In this document: positions 8,594 through 17,065 of the stretch, piece by piece
Layout of the letters: every line of letters starts with the position of its first letter
Numbering within the stretch: the stretch's first letter is position 1
From: Pseudomonas sp. TNT3
GTDB lineage: Bacteria > Pseudomonadota > Gammaproteobacteria > Pseudomonadales > Pseudomonadaceae
DNA length: 64,000 bases
Direction: 5' to 3'
NCBI RefSeq assembly: GCF_010095445.2
Contig: NZ_WFGV02000008.1
Location: forward strand, 62,001 to 126,000
Notes under the pieces: model-generated
Told to the model about the DNA's origin: nothing
Database searches by the model: none
Seen by the model: only the letters and a program-made list of their open reading frames with translations
Position numbers and translations under genes: made by a program

Positions 8594-9829
8594 ATGAAGC
8601 ATCTACTTTCCCGCCTGGCGTTGGCGGTCGGTCTGGCTGCACCGGTATTGCTGGTTCATGCGGATGATCAGGTCAAGCGCGGCGAATACCTCGCGCGCGC
8701 TGCCGACTGCATGGCGTGCCACACCGCACCAGGTGGTGCGCCGTATGCGGGCGGTCTGCCGATTGTCTCGCCGTTCGGCACGATCTACGGCACCAACATC
8801 ACCCCGAGTAAAGAGCACGGTATCGGCCTGTACAGCGATGACGAATTCTTCGCTGCACTGACTGAAGGCAAGCGTCGCGATGGTGCCAACTTGTACCCGG
8901 CGATGCCCTATACCTCGTACCACCTGATGCCGCGTGAAGACTCTGACGCGATCCACGCGTATATGAAAACCATCGAGCCGATCGAGCGTGCGGCACCGGT
9001 CACCAGCTTGAGCTTTCCGTTCAACGTGCGCTTGGGTCTGATGGGCTGGAACATGCTCTATGGCAAGGACGTAAAACTGTTGCCCACCGAGGGCAAAAGC
9101 GAAGCGTTCAAGCGTGGCCAGTACATGGTCGACGTCCTCGGTCACTGTGGCGAATGCCACACGCCACGCGGCTTGCCCGGCGCGATGCAACAAGACAAGC
9201 GCATGACCGGTGGTCTGCTCAATGGCTATCTGGCACCGAGCCTGCTGGCCAACGACCTGGCGGCGCGCGGCTGGAATCACCAGGACTTGAGCTCGTTTCT
9301 CAAGCACGGGATGAGCGCCCAGGGCACGATGTTCAACGAGATGTTCCCGGTGTTCCACAACAGCACCCAAGGCCTCACGGACCCGGATCTGGCAGCGATG
9401 GCGACTTACCTGCTCGGCGATCAACCGCCGGCAGCGAAGGTGCTGACCGACGTGCCGTTGGACAAACTCAGCGCCAGCGCCCAGCGCGGTCGTCAGGAAT
9501 ACCTGAACGTCTGCGCCGGTTGCCATGCGGTAGAGGGCGAGGGCAAACCGCACATCGCGGTGGCCATGCGCGGCAATACCACCTTGCGCCTGGAAGATCC
9601 GCGCAACCTGTTGCGGGTGATCGAGGACGGGATTGGCGAGCAGCAGTTCGTCGGCTTCGAGCGCATGCAGCCGATGCCGGGCTTTGCCGACAAACTCAGT
9701 CAGGAACAGCTGGCCGATCTGCTCAACTACCTGCGTCAGGGTTGGGGTGGGCAAGCCGGTGATCTGGCCGTCAGTGACGTGCAGAAGCTGCAAGCGGATG
9801 CCCCTTCGGCCGAGCACAAGGCGCACTGA
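8594..9829 (+). CDS. Tri-haem cytochrome c, electron acceptor of the oxidoreductase
   Basis: A 411-residue secreted cytochrome. A Sec signal peptide (MKHLLSRLALAVGLAAPVLL, cleaved near VHA-DD) is followed by three CxxCH haem sites: CMACH at residues 39-43, CGECH near 185 and CAGCH near 306. The architecture matches the cytochrome subunit of periplasmic alcohol and aldehyde dehydrogenases, which pass electrons to the respiratory chain. It starts two bases after the small-subunit stop with GGAGGGTTAAGC upstream. No C-terminal membrane anchor is visible, so it is soluble or held by its partners. Confidence 0.93.
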   Translation: MKHLLSRLALAVGLAAPVLLVHADDQVKRGEYLARAADCMACHTAPGGAPYAGGLPIVSPFGTIYGTNITPSKEHGIGLYSDDEFFAALTEGKRRDGANLYPAMPYTSYHLMPREDSDAIHAYMKTIEPIERAAPVTSLSFPFNVRLGLMGWNMLYGKDVKLLPTEGKSEAFKRGQYMVDVLGHCGECHTPRGLPGAMQQDKRMTGGLLNGYLAPSLLANDLAARGWNHQDLSSFLKHGMSAQGTMFNEMFPVFHNSTQGLTDPDLAAMATYLLGDQPPAAKVLTDVPLDKLSASAQRGRQEYLNVCAGCHAVEGEGKPHIAVAMRGNTTLRLEDPRNLLRVIEDGIGEQQFVGFERMQPMPGFADKLSQEQLADLLNYLRQGWGGQAGDLAVSDVQKLQADAPSAEHKAH

Positions 9830-9830
9830 T

Positions 9831-10802
9831 ATGCAGCATCTCGATCTGCAAGTGGTGAGGCGGGCGCTTGAATGGTCGGCGGCCGGGCAGTGCGTGTGGC
9901 TGTGCACGGTGCTCGCCACCTATGGCTCGGCGCCTCGCGCGCCGGGCTCACTGCTGGCGGTGAACGCTGACGGGCAATGGATCGGTTCGTTGTCGGGCGG
10001 CTGTGTCGAGGAAGACTTTCTCGAACGGGTCGCCGAGGGCGCATTTTTTGAGCCGGTCAATGTGGTGCGTTATGGCGAAGGCGATGACCCGCGCTCCCGG
10101 GTCAGCTTGCCCTGTGGCGGGATACTTGACGTGCTGGTGGAGAGGCTTGAGCCGGAGTGTGAGGTTCAGGCCCATCTGCGCGAGCTTGAGTCGGCGTTGT
10201 TGGGTCAGCGGCGGCTTATCCGCGAGGTCGATCTGGTCAGCGGTGCGCGCAGTCTGTTTACCGATCGCGAGCAGGGTGTGCGCATCGAGCGTGAAGTCGA
10301 TCGGGTTCGTGTGCGGATCGGGGCAGCTCAGCGATTGTTGCTGGCGGGTTACTCCAGCGTCGCTCAGGCGTGCGCGGAGTTTGCCGTCGGGCTGGGTTTC
10401 GAAGTGATTCTCTGCGATCCCCGGGACGAAGTGCTGGAAGGCGTGGTGCTCGACAACGTCGAAATACGCCGGCAACTGCCCTCGGTGTTTATTGCCGATG
10501 GCGGCTGCCACAGCGATACGGCGGTGGTGGCGCTGACCCACGACCCGCGTATCGATGATTTGGCGATGATGGAAGCGGTACGCACCGATGCGTTTTACAT
10601 CGGCGTGATGGGATCAATGCAGACGTCGCAAAAGCGCTTTGAGCGGTTGCGGCGCATTGGTGGGCTGGGGGATGCCGAGCTGTCGCGAATTCATGCGCCG
10701 ATCGGGCTGAACCTGGGCAGTAAAACCCCCGCTGAAATCGCTTTGGCGGTGCTCGCCGACATCCTGCGCATCCGCAGCGGGATTGCACGGGATCGGCTCT
10801 GA
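9831..10802 (+). CDS. XdhC/CoxI-family molybdenum cofactor insertion protein
   Basis: A 323-residue protein of the XdhC family, which sulfurates and delivers the molybdenum cofactor to xanthine-oxidase-type enzymes. The N-terminal domain has GSAPRAPGSLLAV and LSGGCVEEDF; the C-terminal Rossmann-like domain has TDAFYIGVMGSMQTSQKR and ends with PAEIALAVLADILRIRSG. It starts two bases after the cytochrome stop, completing a large-small-cytochrome-chaperone operon, so its client is very probably the subunit encoded at 5228-8059. Confidence 0.9.
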   Translation: MQHLDLQVVRRALEWSAAGQCVWLCTVLATYGSAPRAPGSLLAVNADGQWIGSLSGGCVEEDFLERVAEGAFFEPVNVVRYGEGDDPRSRVSLPCGGILDVLVERLEPECEVQAHLRELESALLGQRRLIREVDLVSGARSLFTDREQGVRIEREVDRVRVRIGAAQRLLLAGYSSVAQACAEFAVGLGFEVILCDPRDEVLEGVVLDNVEIRRQLPSVFIADGGCHSDTAVVALTHDPRIDDLAMMEAVRTDAFYIGVMGSMQTSQKRFERLRRIGGLGDAELSRIHAPIGLNLGSKTPAEIALAVLADILRIRSGIARDRL

Positions 10803-10812
10803 CGACCTTCGC

Positions 10813-10836
10813 ACCGGCGCTTGTGAAAGCGCCGGT
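10813..10836 (+). terminator. Hairpin between convergent genes
   Basis: Arms ACCGGCGC and GCGCCGGT with an 8-base loop lie between the XdhC-type gene and the convergent oxidase gene. A T-run is lacking, so it is at best a weak or bidirectional terminator. Confidence 0.5.
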
Positions 10837-10859
10837 TACATCAATGAGTGACAAGCCTG

Positions 10860-12143
10860 TCAGAAACCGAACTTATCCCGCAGCCCGTAATACCAGGCCC
10901 CTAGCGCAGCAAACGGTGTACGCAGCAATTGGCCGCCAGGGAACGGGTAGTGCGGCAGGTCCGCAAACGCATCAAAACGCTCGGCCTGACCGCGCAACGC
11001 TTCGGCCAGCACCTTGCCCGCGAGGTGCGTATAGGTCACGCCGTGGCCGCTGCAACCCTGGGAATAGTAGATGTTGTCACCCAACCGTCCCACCTGAGGC
11101 AGGCGCGACAGGGTGAGCAGGAAATTACCGGTCCATGCGTAATCAATCTTCACGTCCTTGAGTTGCGGGAATGCCTTGAGCATCTTCGGCCGAATGATTG
11201 CCTCGATGTTCGCCGGATCCCGCGCGCCATAGACCACGCCGCCACCGAAAATCAGGCGTTTGTCGCCCGTCAGACGGTAATAATCGAGCAGGTAATTGCA
11301 GTCTTCGACACAGTAATCCTGAGGCAGCAAGCTGCTCGCCAAAGCTTCGCCCAACGGTTCGGTCGTAATGACCTGGGTTCCGCAAGGCATCGATTTGGCC
11401 GCCAGTTCCGGCACCAGATTGCCGAGATAGGCGTTGCCCGCCACGATGATGAATTTGGCCCTAACCTTGCCTTGTGGCGTATGCACCACCGGATTCGCGC
11501 CACGCTCGATGCGTACCGCTGGCGACTGCTCATAAATCGTCCCGCCAAGTGACTCGACGGCGGCCGCTTCGCCCAGAGCCAGATTCAGCGGATGGATATG
11601 TCCACCACTCATGTCGAGCATGCCGCCGACATACTGATCGCAATCCACTGCTTCACGGATGCGTTTCTGATCCAGCAGCTCAAGTTGCGTGTGGCCGAAA
11701 CGTTCCCATAAACGCTTCTGGGATTCCAGGTGACCCATCTGCTTGGCGGTGATGGCTGCAAACACGCCACCGTCTTTGAGGTCGCACTGGATATTATACG
11801 TGGCAACCCGCTCGCGAATGATCCGCCCGCCCTCGAACGCCATCTGACCCAGCAGTTGAGCCTGCTTGGGGCCGACTCTGCGTTCGATCACATCGATGTC
11901 GCGACTGTAACTGTTAACAATCTGACCACCGTTGCGGCCCGACGCCCCAAAACCCACCTTGGCGGCTTCCAGCACCGTGACCTTGAAACCGCTCTCGAGC
12001 AAAAACAGGGCAGAAGACAACCCGGTGTAGCCGGCGCCAATCACACAGACGTCAGTCTCTACATCGTTCTGCAATGCCGGACGCGGAGGAACCGCATTCG
12101 CCGATGCGGCGTAATAGGACTGTGGGTAGGGGGTGTTCGCCAT
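10860..12143 (-). CDS. FAD-dependent amine oxidase, PuuB-like (gamma-glutamylputrescine oxidase)
   Basis: A 427-residue DAO/GlcD-type flavoprotein. The N-terminal dinucleotide-binding site VIGAGYTGLSSALFLLESG (about residues 35-53) and the segment GFGASGRNGGQI are typical of the gamma-glutamylputrescine oxidase group, as are the start NTPYPQSYYAASAN and the C-terminal SQGCSGHGVTYTHLAGK. In that pathway it oxidises gamma-glutamylputrescine to the aldehyde during putrescine breakdown. No other puu/pau genes lie nearby, so the assignment rests on sequence resemblance alone; related DadA-like deaminating oxidases remain possible. Confidence 0.85.
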   Translation of the reverse strand: MANTPYPQSYYAASANAVPPRPALQNDVETDVCVIGAGYTGLSSALFLLESGFKVTVLEAAKVGFGASGRNGGQIVNSYSRDIDVIERRVGPKQAQLLGQMAFEGGRIIRERVATYNIQCDLKDGGVFAAITAKQMGHLESQKRLWERFGHTQLELLDQKRIREAVDCDQYVGGMLDMSGGHIHPLNLALGEAAAVESLGGTIYEQSPAVRIERGANPVVHTPQGKVRAKFIIVAGNAYLGNLVPELAAKSMPCGTQVITTEPLGEALASSLLPQDYCVEDCNYLLDYYRLTGDKRLIFGGGVVYGARDPANIEAIIRPKMLKAFPQLKDVKIDYAWTGNFLLTLSRLPQVGRLGDNIYYSQGCSGHGVTYTHLAGKVLAEALRGQAERFDAFADLPHYPFPGGQLLRTPFAALGAWYYGLRDKFGF

Positions 12144-12287
12144 CCTGCTGCCTCTGTGTTTAATATATTTTACGAGCGCTTCGATCCTACCCGAGTAAAA
12201 AATCGAGCGCCAGCCGCCGTAAAATCTTCTTCACGACCGCGAAATTAAATATTTTGCATATTCATAGGGTTAGCTCGAAAAAAGGTG

Positions 12288-12315
12288 TTGACACCCTTTC
12301 GGAATTCCGTAGAAT
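12288..12315 (+). promoter_or_regulatory. Promoter of tRNA-Val(GAC)
   Basis: TTGACA (12288-12293) and TAGAAT (12310-12315) are 16 bases apart and end 13 bases before the tRNA, a near-consensus sigma-70 promoter. Confidence 0.8.
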
Positions 12316-12328
12316 GCCGCCTCACAGC

Positions 12329-12405
12329 AGGCACGTAGCTCAGTTGGTTAGAGCACCACCTTGACATGGTGGGGGTCGTTGGTTCGAGTCCAATCGCGCC
12401 TACCA
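12329..12405 (+). tRNA. tRNA-Val (anticodon GAC)
   Basis: A 77-base cloverleaf with anticodon GAC in loop TTGACAT and stem CACCA/TGGTG, T-loop TTCGAGT and encoded ACCA. The acceptor AGGCACG pairs with CGCGCCT except for an A-C mismatch at the fifth pair. Confidence 0.94.
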
Positions 12406-12434
12406 AACAAAATCCGCTCTGCTGGGCGGTCTAG

Positions 12435-12465
12435 AAGGGCTCACCGAAAGGTGGGCCCTTTTTTG
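12435..12465 (+). terminator. Rho-independent terminator after tRNA-Val
   Basis: Arms AAGGGCTCACC and GGTGGGCCCTT around a GAAA loop, followed by a T-run. Confidence 0.88.
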
Positions 12466-12595
12466 TTGCCTGCGATTCGCATAACTGTTGCAAAACCTCA
12501 GTCAAGACGCCAGTGCGGCGCCTTTCTCCACCAAAGGGCGGGCGCATTGATGGTAACTGGTACCAAAGGGCCCGCTGAATGACGTGTGAAAAGCC

Positions 12596-12976
12596 CTACG
12601 ACGCGCTAGGTGGCTGAGCGGTATCGCTGACGTTCATCCCTGGTTCAAGTTCGCACGCTTTTACGCGGGCGGTGTCGATCAGCGAAGAGTAGTAACTGTC
12701 AGATCGTGTTGTCCTCGCCAGTTCGGCCAAGGCGCCCTCAGGCGAACTGAAAAATCCAGTCTGACGAAAATCCTGGCTTGCACAGTCGAACTGAAAGGCG
12801 CGATAGGACGTGAATTCTGGACCGCTTCTTTTCACCACTACATTGCGGACAGGCGAGTCGCCCATCACTCTGTCGATGGAGTATGCGGCGTAGTAATCGT
12901 CTGCGGCAGAAAGGGTATTGGCGGAATAAGTAACGGCGGCGAGCAGAAGCGTGGCAAAGACTGCTGATGATTTCAT
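12596..12976 (-). CDS. Small secreted protein of unknown function
   Basis: A 126-residue protein with a clear Sec signal peptide (MKSSAVFATLLLAAVTYSANTL, cleaved near LSA-AD), so it is periplasmic or secreted. The mature part has two cysteines (FQFDCASQDF and VKACELEP) that could form a disulfide, and no family motif I recognise. GGGAAGAG precedes the ATG. It stands alone after the tRNA-Val locus. Confidence 0.7.
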   Translation of the reverse strand: MKSSAVFATLLLAAVTYSANTLSAADDYYAAYSIDRVMGDSPVRNVVVKRSGPEFTSYRAFQFDCASQDFRQTGFFSSPEGALAELARTTRSDSYYSSLIDTARVKACELEPGMNVSDTAQPPSAS

Positions 12977-13310
12977 TGCGCTCTTCCCTGACGAGGTTTT
13001 CCAAGCTGAGACTGGTCAGCGGCTGCATTGTAGAGCTGAAATATGACGAAACGGAATCGGTAAATGAGAAGAAATATCAGCTTATGAGTGTCGGCCGCCG
13101 AACGGTCATCATGGTCGCGTCACGCCTTGCTGATCTCCTCGGTTAGCTAGTCCGGGTTAACATTTCAAGTATCAGGTAAGCCCACCACAGCCAGGCAGTC
13201 TGAGTTAAAGGCGATCCGTCAGGCTTTCCGTCAGCCTCCCTCGCTGAGCGGGGACATGGGAGGCATCGCAATTAAATCAAATTCGGGCTCATTTACCGGG
13301 AGGTGCAATC
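12977..13310. other. Intergenic region between divergent genes
   Basis: These 334 bases hold the divergent upstream regions of the secreted-protein gene and the acetyltransferase gene. I see no RNA gene, repeat or convincing promoter beyond the ribosome binding site GGGAGGTG at about 13299-13306. Confidence 0.6.
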
Positions 13311-13748
13311 ATGAATCTGCAAATCAGACAGGCGGTTTTGAGCGATATCGAATGGTTGGTTCGTCTGGATCCTTTAGCGGCAGAAGAAAGCGGCCGCCGG
13401 TCGTACATCGAAAAGGCAGTCGCGCAGTGCGAATGCCTGGTTGCATGTGAAAGAACCGAACCTGATGTTCCGATTGGTTACGGGTGCCTGGAGAAATGCT
13501 TTTTTGGGGAATGGTTCATACCCCTGGTAGTTGTCTCCAGCGTTCACCGACGTTCTGGGGTGGCCACGCAAATCATCACTCACTTGGAGCATGGCGCATC
13601 TGCTAAAAAAATCTTCACTTCTACCAACCTGTCGAATGTAGCCATGCAGCAATTGTTGGTGCGGATTGGATATGAATCCAGCGGCACGATAGAGAACCTG
13701 GACCCAGGGGACCCAGAGCTAATCTTTGTGAAGTTTTTCGACAGTTAA
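13311..13748 (+). CDS. GNAT-family N-acetyltransferase
   Basis: A 145-residue protein with a GNAT fold. Motif A, the acetyl-CoA pyrophosphate loop, is VVSSVHRRSGVATQIITHLE at about residues 80-100 with the R-x-x-G-x-A core. Motif B follows with TSTNLSNVAMQQLLVRIGY. The start has a strong GGGAGGTG nine bases upstream. The substrate is unknown and it has no operon partner. Confidence 0.85.
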   Translation: MNLQIRQAVLSDIEWLVRLDPLAAEESGRRSYIEKAVAQCECLVACERTEPDVPIGYGCLEKCFFGEWFIPLVVVSSVHRRSGVATQIITHLEHGASAKKIFTSTNLSNVAMQQLLVRIGYESSGTIENLDPGDPELIFVKFFDS

Positions 13749-13807
13749 ACGTGGTGTTTCTCTTGTTGAATTGAGCCTGCGTTTTCAAATGAAGCCTATT
13801 TGCCCAC

Positions 13808-14386
13808 CTACGTTAGCTCAAGTCGCTCTAACGCATAATCCTTACCGGCCAAGGTAAGCATAAAGATGGTGGAGCCAAACGTGCCCCGCGTCACATCCCG
13901 CTTCACAAGGCGTTTGACTTCGAGTTGCTTAAGACCAGATTCAACTTCCAGCGCGCTGAGTGAAACGAGTTTGCAAACCGAGTCAAAATTTGCAATTTTC
14001 CTGAAGTTTGCGTGATAAGCCAACGCTTCCATCAATATCGTCTCGTTGTCTGTCAGCTGGGGAAACTGAGGGTTGTTCTTTTTGTAAACTCTTCGCTCTA
14101 TTTCATGTAATTCACCGTCCGCAGGTTCAGTCGTGCGGGTGTAGTAAATTGCCACGGACAGAAAAACGATCAAAGGCGCGATCATCAGCAGCAACCAGTT
14201 CGGCACTGGCGTTTCCAGCGTAAGCCAATCCCAGGCAACTGACAGCCATTCCTCGGTATCTGTAAACAATTTCAAGTCGAAGTGAGTATCGAGCAGCTTT
14301 GTGACAATCCAAGCGACAAACAAGCCTCCAGCCGAGTAGGCCGTAGCCTTAAAAGCAAGAGGGGATCGCATGCCTGCTGCTGCCAT
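13808..14386 (-). CDS. Two-helix membrane protein with C-terminal winged-helix-like domain
   Basis: A 192-residue protein with two hydrophobic helices (YSAGGLFVAWIVTKLL near residues 17-32 and WLLLMIAPLIVFLSVAIYY near 63-82). A cytoplasmic region resembles a winged helix (ETILMEALAYHANFRK; LEVESGLKQLEVKRLVKRD). This layout recalls the superinfection-exclusion SieB-like family, but I cannot confirm it by search. A second in-frame ATG five codons in (MRSPLAFK) is an alternative start. It is a lone gene with no defence genes next to it. Confidence 0.6.
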   Translation of the reverse strand: MAAAGMRSPLAFKATAYSAGGLFVAWIVTKLLDTHFDLKLFTDTEEWLSVAWDWLTLETPVPNWLLLMIAPLIVFLSVAIYYTRTTEPADGELHEIERRVYKKNNPQFPQLTDNETILMEALAYHANFRKIANFDSVCKLVSLSALEVESGLKQLEVKRLVKRDVTRGTFGSTIFMLTLAGKDYALERLELT

Positions 14387-14515
14387 GCTGTTCGTCTCTG
14401 GTGTGGAGAGTTGGCACTATCAGCATAGCAGTGGAAGAGAGGCCCTCAAGCCATTGCACAGTCGGTGCGGATGATTTTTTCGTCGAGCCTCTGCCTATGT
14501 TGCCTCGTCGTCTAA

Positions 14516-14878
14516 TTACTCAGCTTTGCTTCGCACTATCCTTCCTGCCTTCACCTCATCCGCGTAGAGGCTGATGATTGCTTGCTGATCCTTCAATAAT
14601 GCCGAGATCTTGCTGAGTGTTATGGCTTCCTCAGGCGATTTGCCTCGGCCTGCCATGTTGCTCAACTCTGTCGCGGACCAGCCGATGATCGCGGTCGCAT
14701 CTTCAAGGTCATAAAACAGCTCTTGTTGGGCTGTTCTTGGGCCGTCGAGCCCTTGTATTAGATCTGCCAACTGTTTGTCCGTCCGTTCGCGTCGGGGCTT
14801 TTTACTGAGCCCATGGTCGTTTTCAATGAAGCGTTTTAACCCTGCGACTTTCACCAATCCTGATCCGGTCCAGCGCAC
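14516..14878 (-). CDS. Hypothetical protein, second of an overlapping pair
   Basis: Up to 120 residues and unrecognised. The C-terminal half (ELFYDLEDATAIIGWSATELSNMAG; ITLSKISALLKDQQAIISLYADE) looks like an amphipathic helical protein. The longest frame starts with GTG at 14878 and overlaps the upstream gene by 56 bases. A GTG at 14854 would cut the overlap to 32 bases, so the true start is uncertain. It is probably cotranscribed with the 14823-15032 gene. Confidence 0.55.
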   Translation of the reverse strand: MRWTGSGLVKVAGLKRFIENDHGLSKKPRRERTDKQLADLIQGLDGPRTAQQELFYDLEDATAIIGWSATELSNMAGRGKSPEEAITLSKISALLKDQQAIISLYADEVKAGRIVRSKAE

Positions 14879-15032
14879 GGTTTAGAGCGTCCAGCGCATC
14901 CAGGAGGGCTTTCGCCTCGATTTCTCGACCCTCTCCCCAAAGGCGCTCAGCCATCTTGTTCAAGGCCTGGATAGCTCTCTCAATTTCGGCGGCAGTCACT
15001 GCCGCTGTACTTGCCACCTGTTTTGTCGGCAT
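14823..15032 (-). CDS. Small helical hypothetical protein
   Basis: A 69-residue protein rich in alanine and charged residues, predicted as two helices (AAEIERAIQALNKMAERLWG and EIEAKALLDALDALNRALDR). GAAAGGG precedes the ATG. It overlaps the following gene, suggesting a coupled pair. No family is recognised. Confidence 0.55.
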   Translation of the reverse strand: MPTKQVASTAAVTAAEIERAIQALNKMAERLWGEGREIEAKALLDALDALNRALDRIRIGESRRVKTLH

Positions 15033-15086
15033 GCGTAACCCTTTCGTTGGGGTCTTCGTATCTGTTTTTTTTGCATCGATGGAGCT

Positions 15087-15839
15087 TCAAGCGATCAATT
15101 CGACTTTACCTGTTGCCAAGCGATAAATACCTCCCACTATCTTCAGTTTGCCCCTTGCGAGCGCGTCGGTCAGCAGGGGTGTGGCTTTCTTGAGGCGCTC
15201 GACCGAGTCTTTGACATTCTGCTCGGTCGCGTTTTCCGCGATATCTCCGGGTTGTTTGATCACTGTCTCAATCGAGGATTTGAGAGCGTCCGTCAGTTTC
15301 GGGATATGCCCTGGGAACACCGTTTGGTCTTTAACGGCTTTTATGCCCGCCTCGATGGCGCCGCAGCGCTCATGCCCCAGCACCAGAATGAGCGGGGTTC
15401 CCAGCACAGCAACACCGTACTCAATACTGGCCAGGCCTTCGTCAGTGACAAAGTTGCCAGCGACGCGTACAGCAAAGAGATCACCTCGCGCGGTGTCGAA
15501 GGCGTACTCGGGTGCAATGCGCGAGTCAGAGCAACTCAGCACTGCCACGAACGGGTTCTGGCCGGAAACCAGCGCTTCGCGTTCGTCCTTGAAGTCGTGT
15601 GTCACTGAGTTACCGCTGACGTACCGATCATTTCCCTCCATTAACCGCTTAAGCGCTTGATCCGGGGTGATGACGTTTTTCGGTTTGGGTGGTGCCGAAG
15701 GTATTTCGGCGGCCTGAATGATTCGGTTGGGCAATATACCTGCAAGTAGCAGGGCGCCGGCCCCTAATCCGGCAAGGCGCAGAAACTGGCGGCGCTCATT
15801 GAGTTTTGCAGCAGGTTTCGGATCACATGGCTCACACAT
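15087..15839 (-). CDS. Beta-carbonic anhydrase, Tat-type exported form
   Basis: A 250-residue beta-class carbonic anhydrase that hydrates CO2 to bicarbonate. Zinc ligands are seen in CSDSR (with the Cys and the Asp/Arg dyad) and in HERCGA. The N-terminus carries ERRQFLRLAGLGAGALLLAG, a twin-arginine-like signal followed by a hydrophobic stretch, so the enzyme is probably periplasmic, unlike the usual cytoplasmic Can-type form. The ribosome binding site upstream of the ATG is weak. It is a lone gene. Confidence 0.9.
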   Translation of the reverse strand: MCEPCDPKPAAKLNERRQFLRLAGLGAGALLLAGILPNRIIQAAEIPSAPPKPKNVITPDQALKRLMEGNDRYVSGNSVTHDFKDEREALVSGQNPFVAVLSCSDSRIAPEYAFDTARGDLFAVRVAGNFVTDEGLASIEYGVAVLGTPLILVLGHERCGAIEAGIKAVKDQTVFPGHIPKLTDALKSSIETVIKQPGDIAENATEQNVKDSVERLKKATPLLTDALARGKLKIVGGIYRLATGKVELIA

Positions 15840-16078
15840 GATTTTGTGTACTCGGTTCAGTGCGGTGGGAACAAGTGTTGTTGGATTTTGCCTGCAGGAA
15901 CTTGTCGCACTGGCGTGTTGGAGTCCAGCGAGTCGCTGACGCCATGTATTTCTTCGGCTTCGCAGTCAGCCAGGTAGTTTGAACCTGCCAGGCGGCGAGT
16001 TCCGGAGCGGGTGCGCTACATCGTTTGATGGGCTACTACTGACAGACCGGCTCAATTCATTCCGATAGGAGTATCTAG

Positions 16079-16534
16079 ATGCTGACCCACTGGTCTCTGG
16101 CTGCAATTCATCTGTTAGCGTTTGGATTGGGTTTTTGGGCTGTGCTGTCACGCGGTACTGCGTTCAGGCGCCTGTCTGCAGGGGTGGGGCAGGCTAAAAG
16201 CGTATTGATCGCGGATAATCTTTGGGGGATCTGCGCAGTCATTCTGCTGGTTACTGGTGGGACAAGAGCGTTTGGCGGGTATGAAAAGGGCACTGACTAC
16301 TATCTTCAACAGCCACTGTTCCATTTGAAAATGACATTGTTCGTAGTGATTTTGCTATTGGAAGTAGCGCCGATGGTGACGCTGATCAAGTGGCGGATTG
16401 CATTGGCGAAAGGCAGGGCTATCGATGAACGTCGTGCAAAACTGTTTGCGCGAATCAGCCATGTCGAGGCGATGCTGGTGCTGCTGATGGTGGTAGCGGC
16501 CACGGGCATGGCGCGAGGGGTGGGATGGGGTTAG
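16079..16534 (+). CDS. DUF2214-like inner-membrane protein
   Basis: A 151-residue protein with four hydrophobic helices (LAAIHLLAFGLGFWAVL; LIADNLWGICAVILLVTGG; LKMTLFVVILLLEVAPMVTL; HVEAMLVLLMVVAATGMA). The histidine-containing first and third helices and RAFGGYEKGTDYYLQQPLFHLKM match my memory of the DUF2214 family, whose function is unknown. AGGAG lies eight bases before the ATG. Confidence 0.8.
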   Translation: MLTHWSLAAIHLLAFGLGFWAVLSRGTAFRRLSAGVGQAKSVLIADNLWGICAVILLVTGGTRAFGGYEKGTDYYLQQPLFHLKMTLFVVILLLEVAPMVTLIKWRIALAKGRAIDERRAKLFARISHVEAMLVLLMVVAATGMARGVGWG

Positions 16535-16570
16535 TCGGGGGGCAACAGCAGTCACGTTGCGCTTGAATCT

Positions 16571-16607
16571 TAGCCAGCCGTGGTTCGGAATGCGAACAGG
16601 CTGGCTA
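16571..16607. terminator. Hairpin between convergent genes
   Basis: Arms TAGCCAGCC and GGCTGGCTA with an inner TTCG/CGAA pairing sit between the DUF2214-like gene and csrA. No T-run follows, so its role as a terminator is uncertain. Confidence 0.45.
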
Positions 16608-16623
16608 CTGACTGCTGCGGAAC

Positions 16624-16815
16624 TCAGTTTTGCGGTTTGTCCGGAGCGGTCAAACCAGCCTGAATGCGCTGGTAGATCTCTTCGCGGTGCACCGCAACGT
16701 CCTTCGGGGCGTTGATGCCAATCCTGACTTGCTGGCCGCTGACGCCGAGGATGGTGATCGTAATGTCATCGCCAATATTTATGCTTTCACCGACTTTGCG
16801 GGTGAGTATCAGCAT
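16624..16815 (-). CDS. csrA: Carbon storage regulator CsrA/RsmA
   Basis: A 63-residue RNA-binding dimer that controls translation by binding GGA motifs in leader RNAs and is titrated by Rsm small RNAs under the Gac system. It has the conserved start [20 protein letters not shown] and the binding residues in [22 protein letters not shown] at 16815 follows AAGGAGA. A frame reaching 16845 adds ten residues the family lacks and is not used. Pseudomonas usually has several paralogues; this length and C-terminus fit an RsmA-type copy. Confidence 0.95.
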
Positions 16816-17065
16816 GGTCTTCTCCTTGATTGCTTTGTAGGGCACCTGATTCGAACAGTGCAGAGGTCGGTGGTACGTATAGATTAGTGCGAAGTTTCAC
16901 AGTTTGGGTGCCTCTTTCTGACGCGCAGATGCTGCATTAATTCCCAAGGCGTAACTATACAGAGGCCGCAACCATCATTCTCGTTGTTTTATGGCCATTT
17001 TGCGGCCCTAAAGAACTATTCATGAATGTTAAAATCCCGTCTTTTAGCCTTCAGAGGGAAGCGTC

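Noticed and set aside
8603..9919. 438-residue minus-strand frame
   Set aside because: It is antisense to the tri-haem cytochrome with three intact CxxCH sites.
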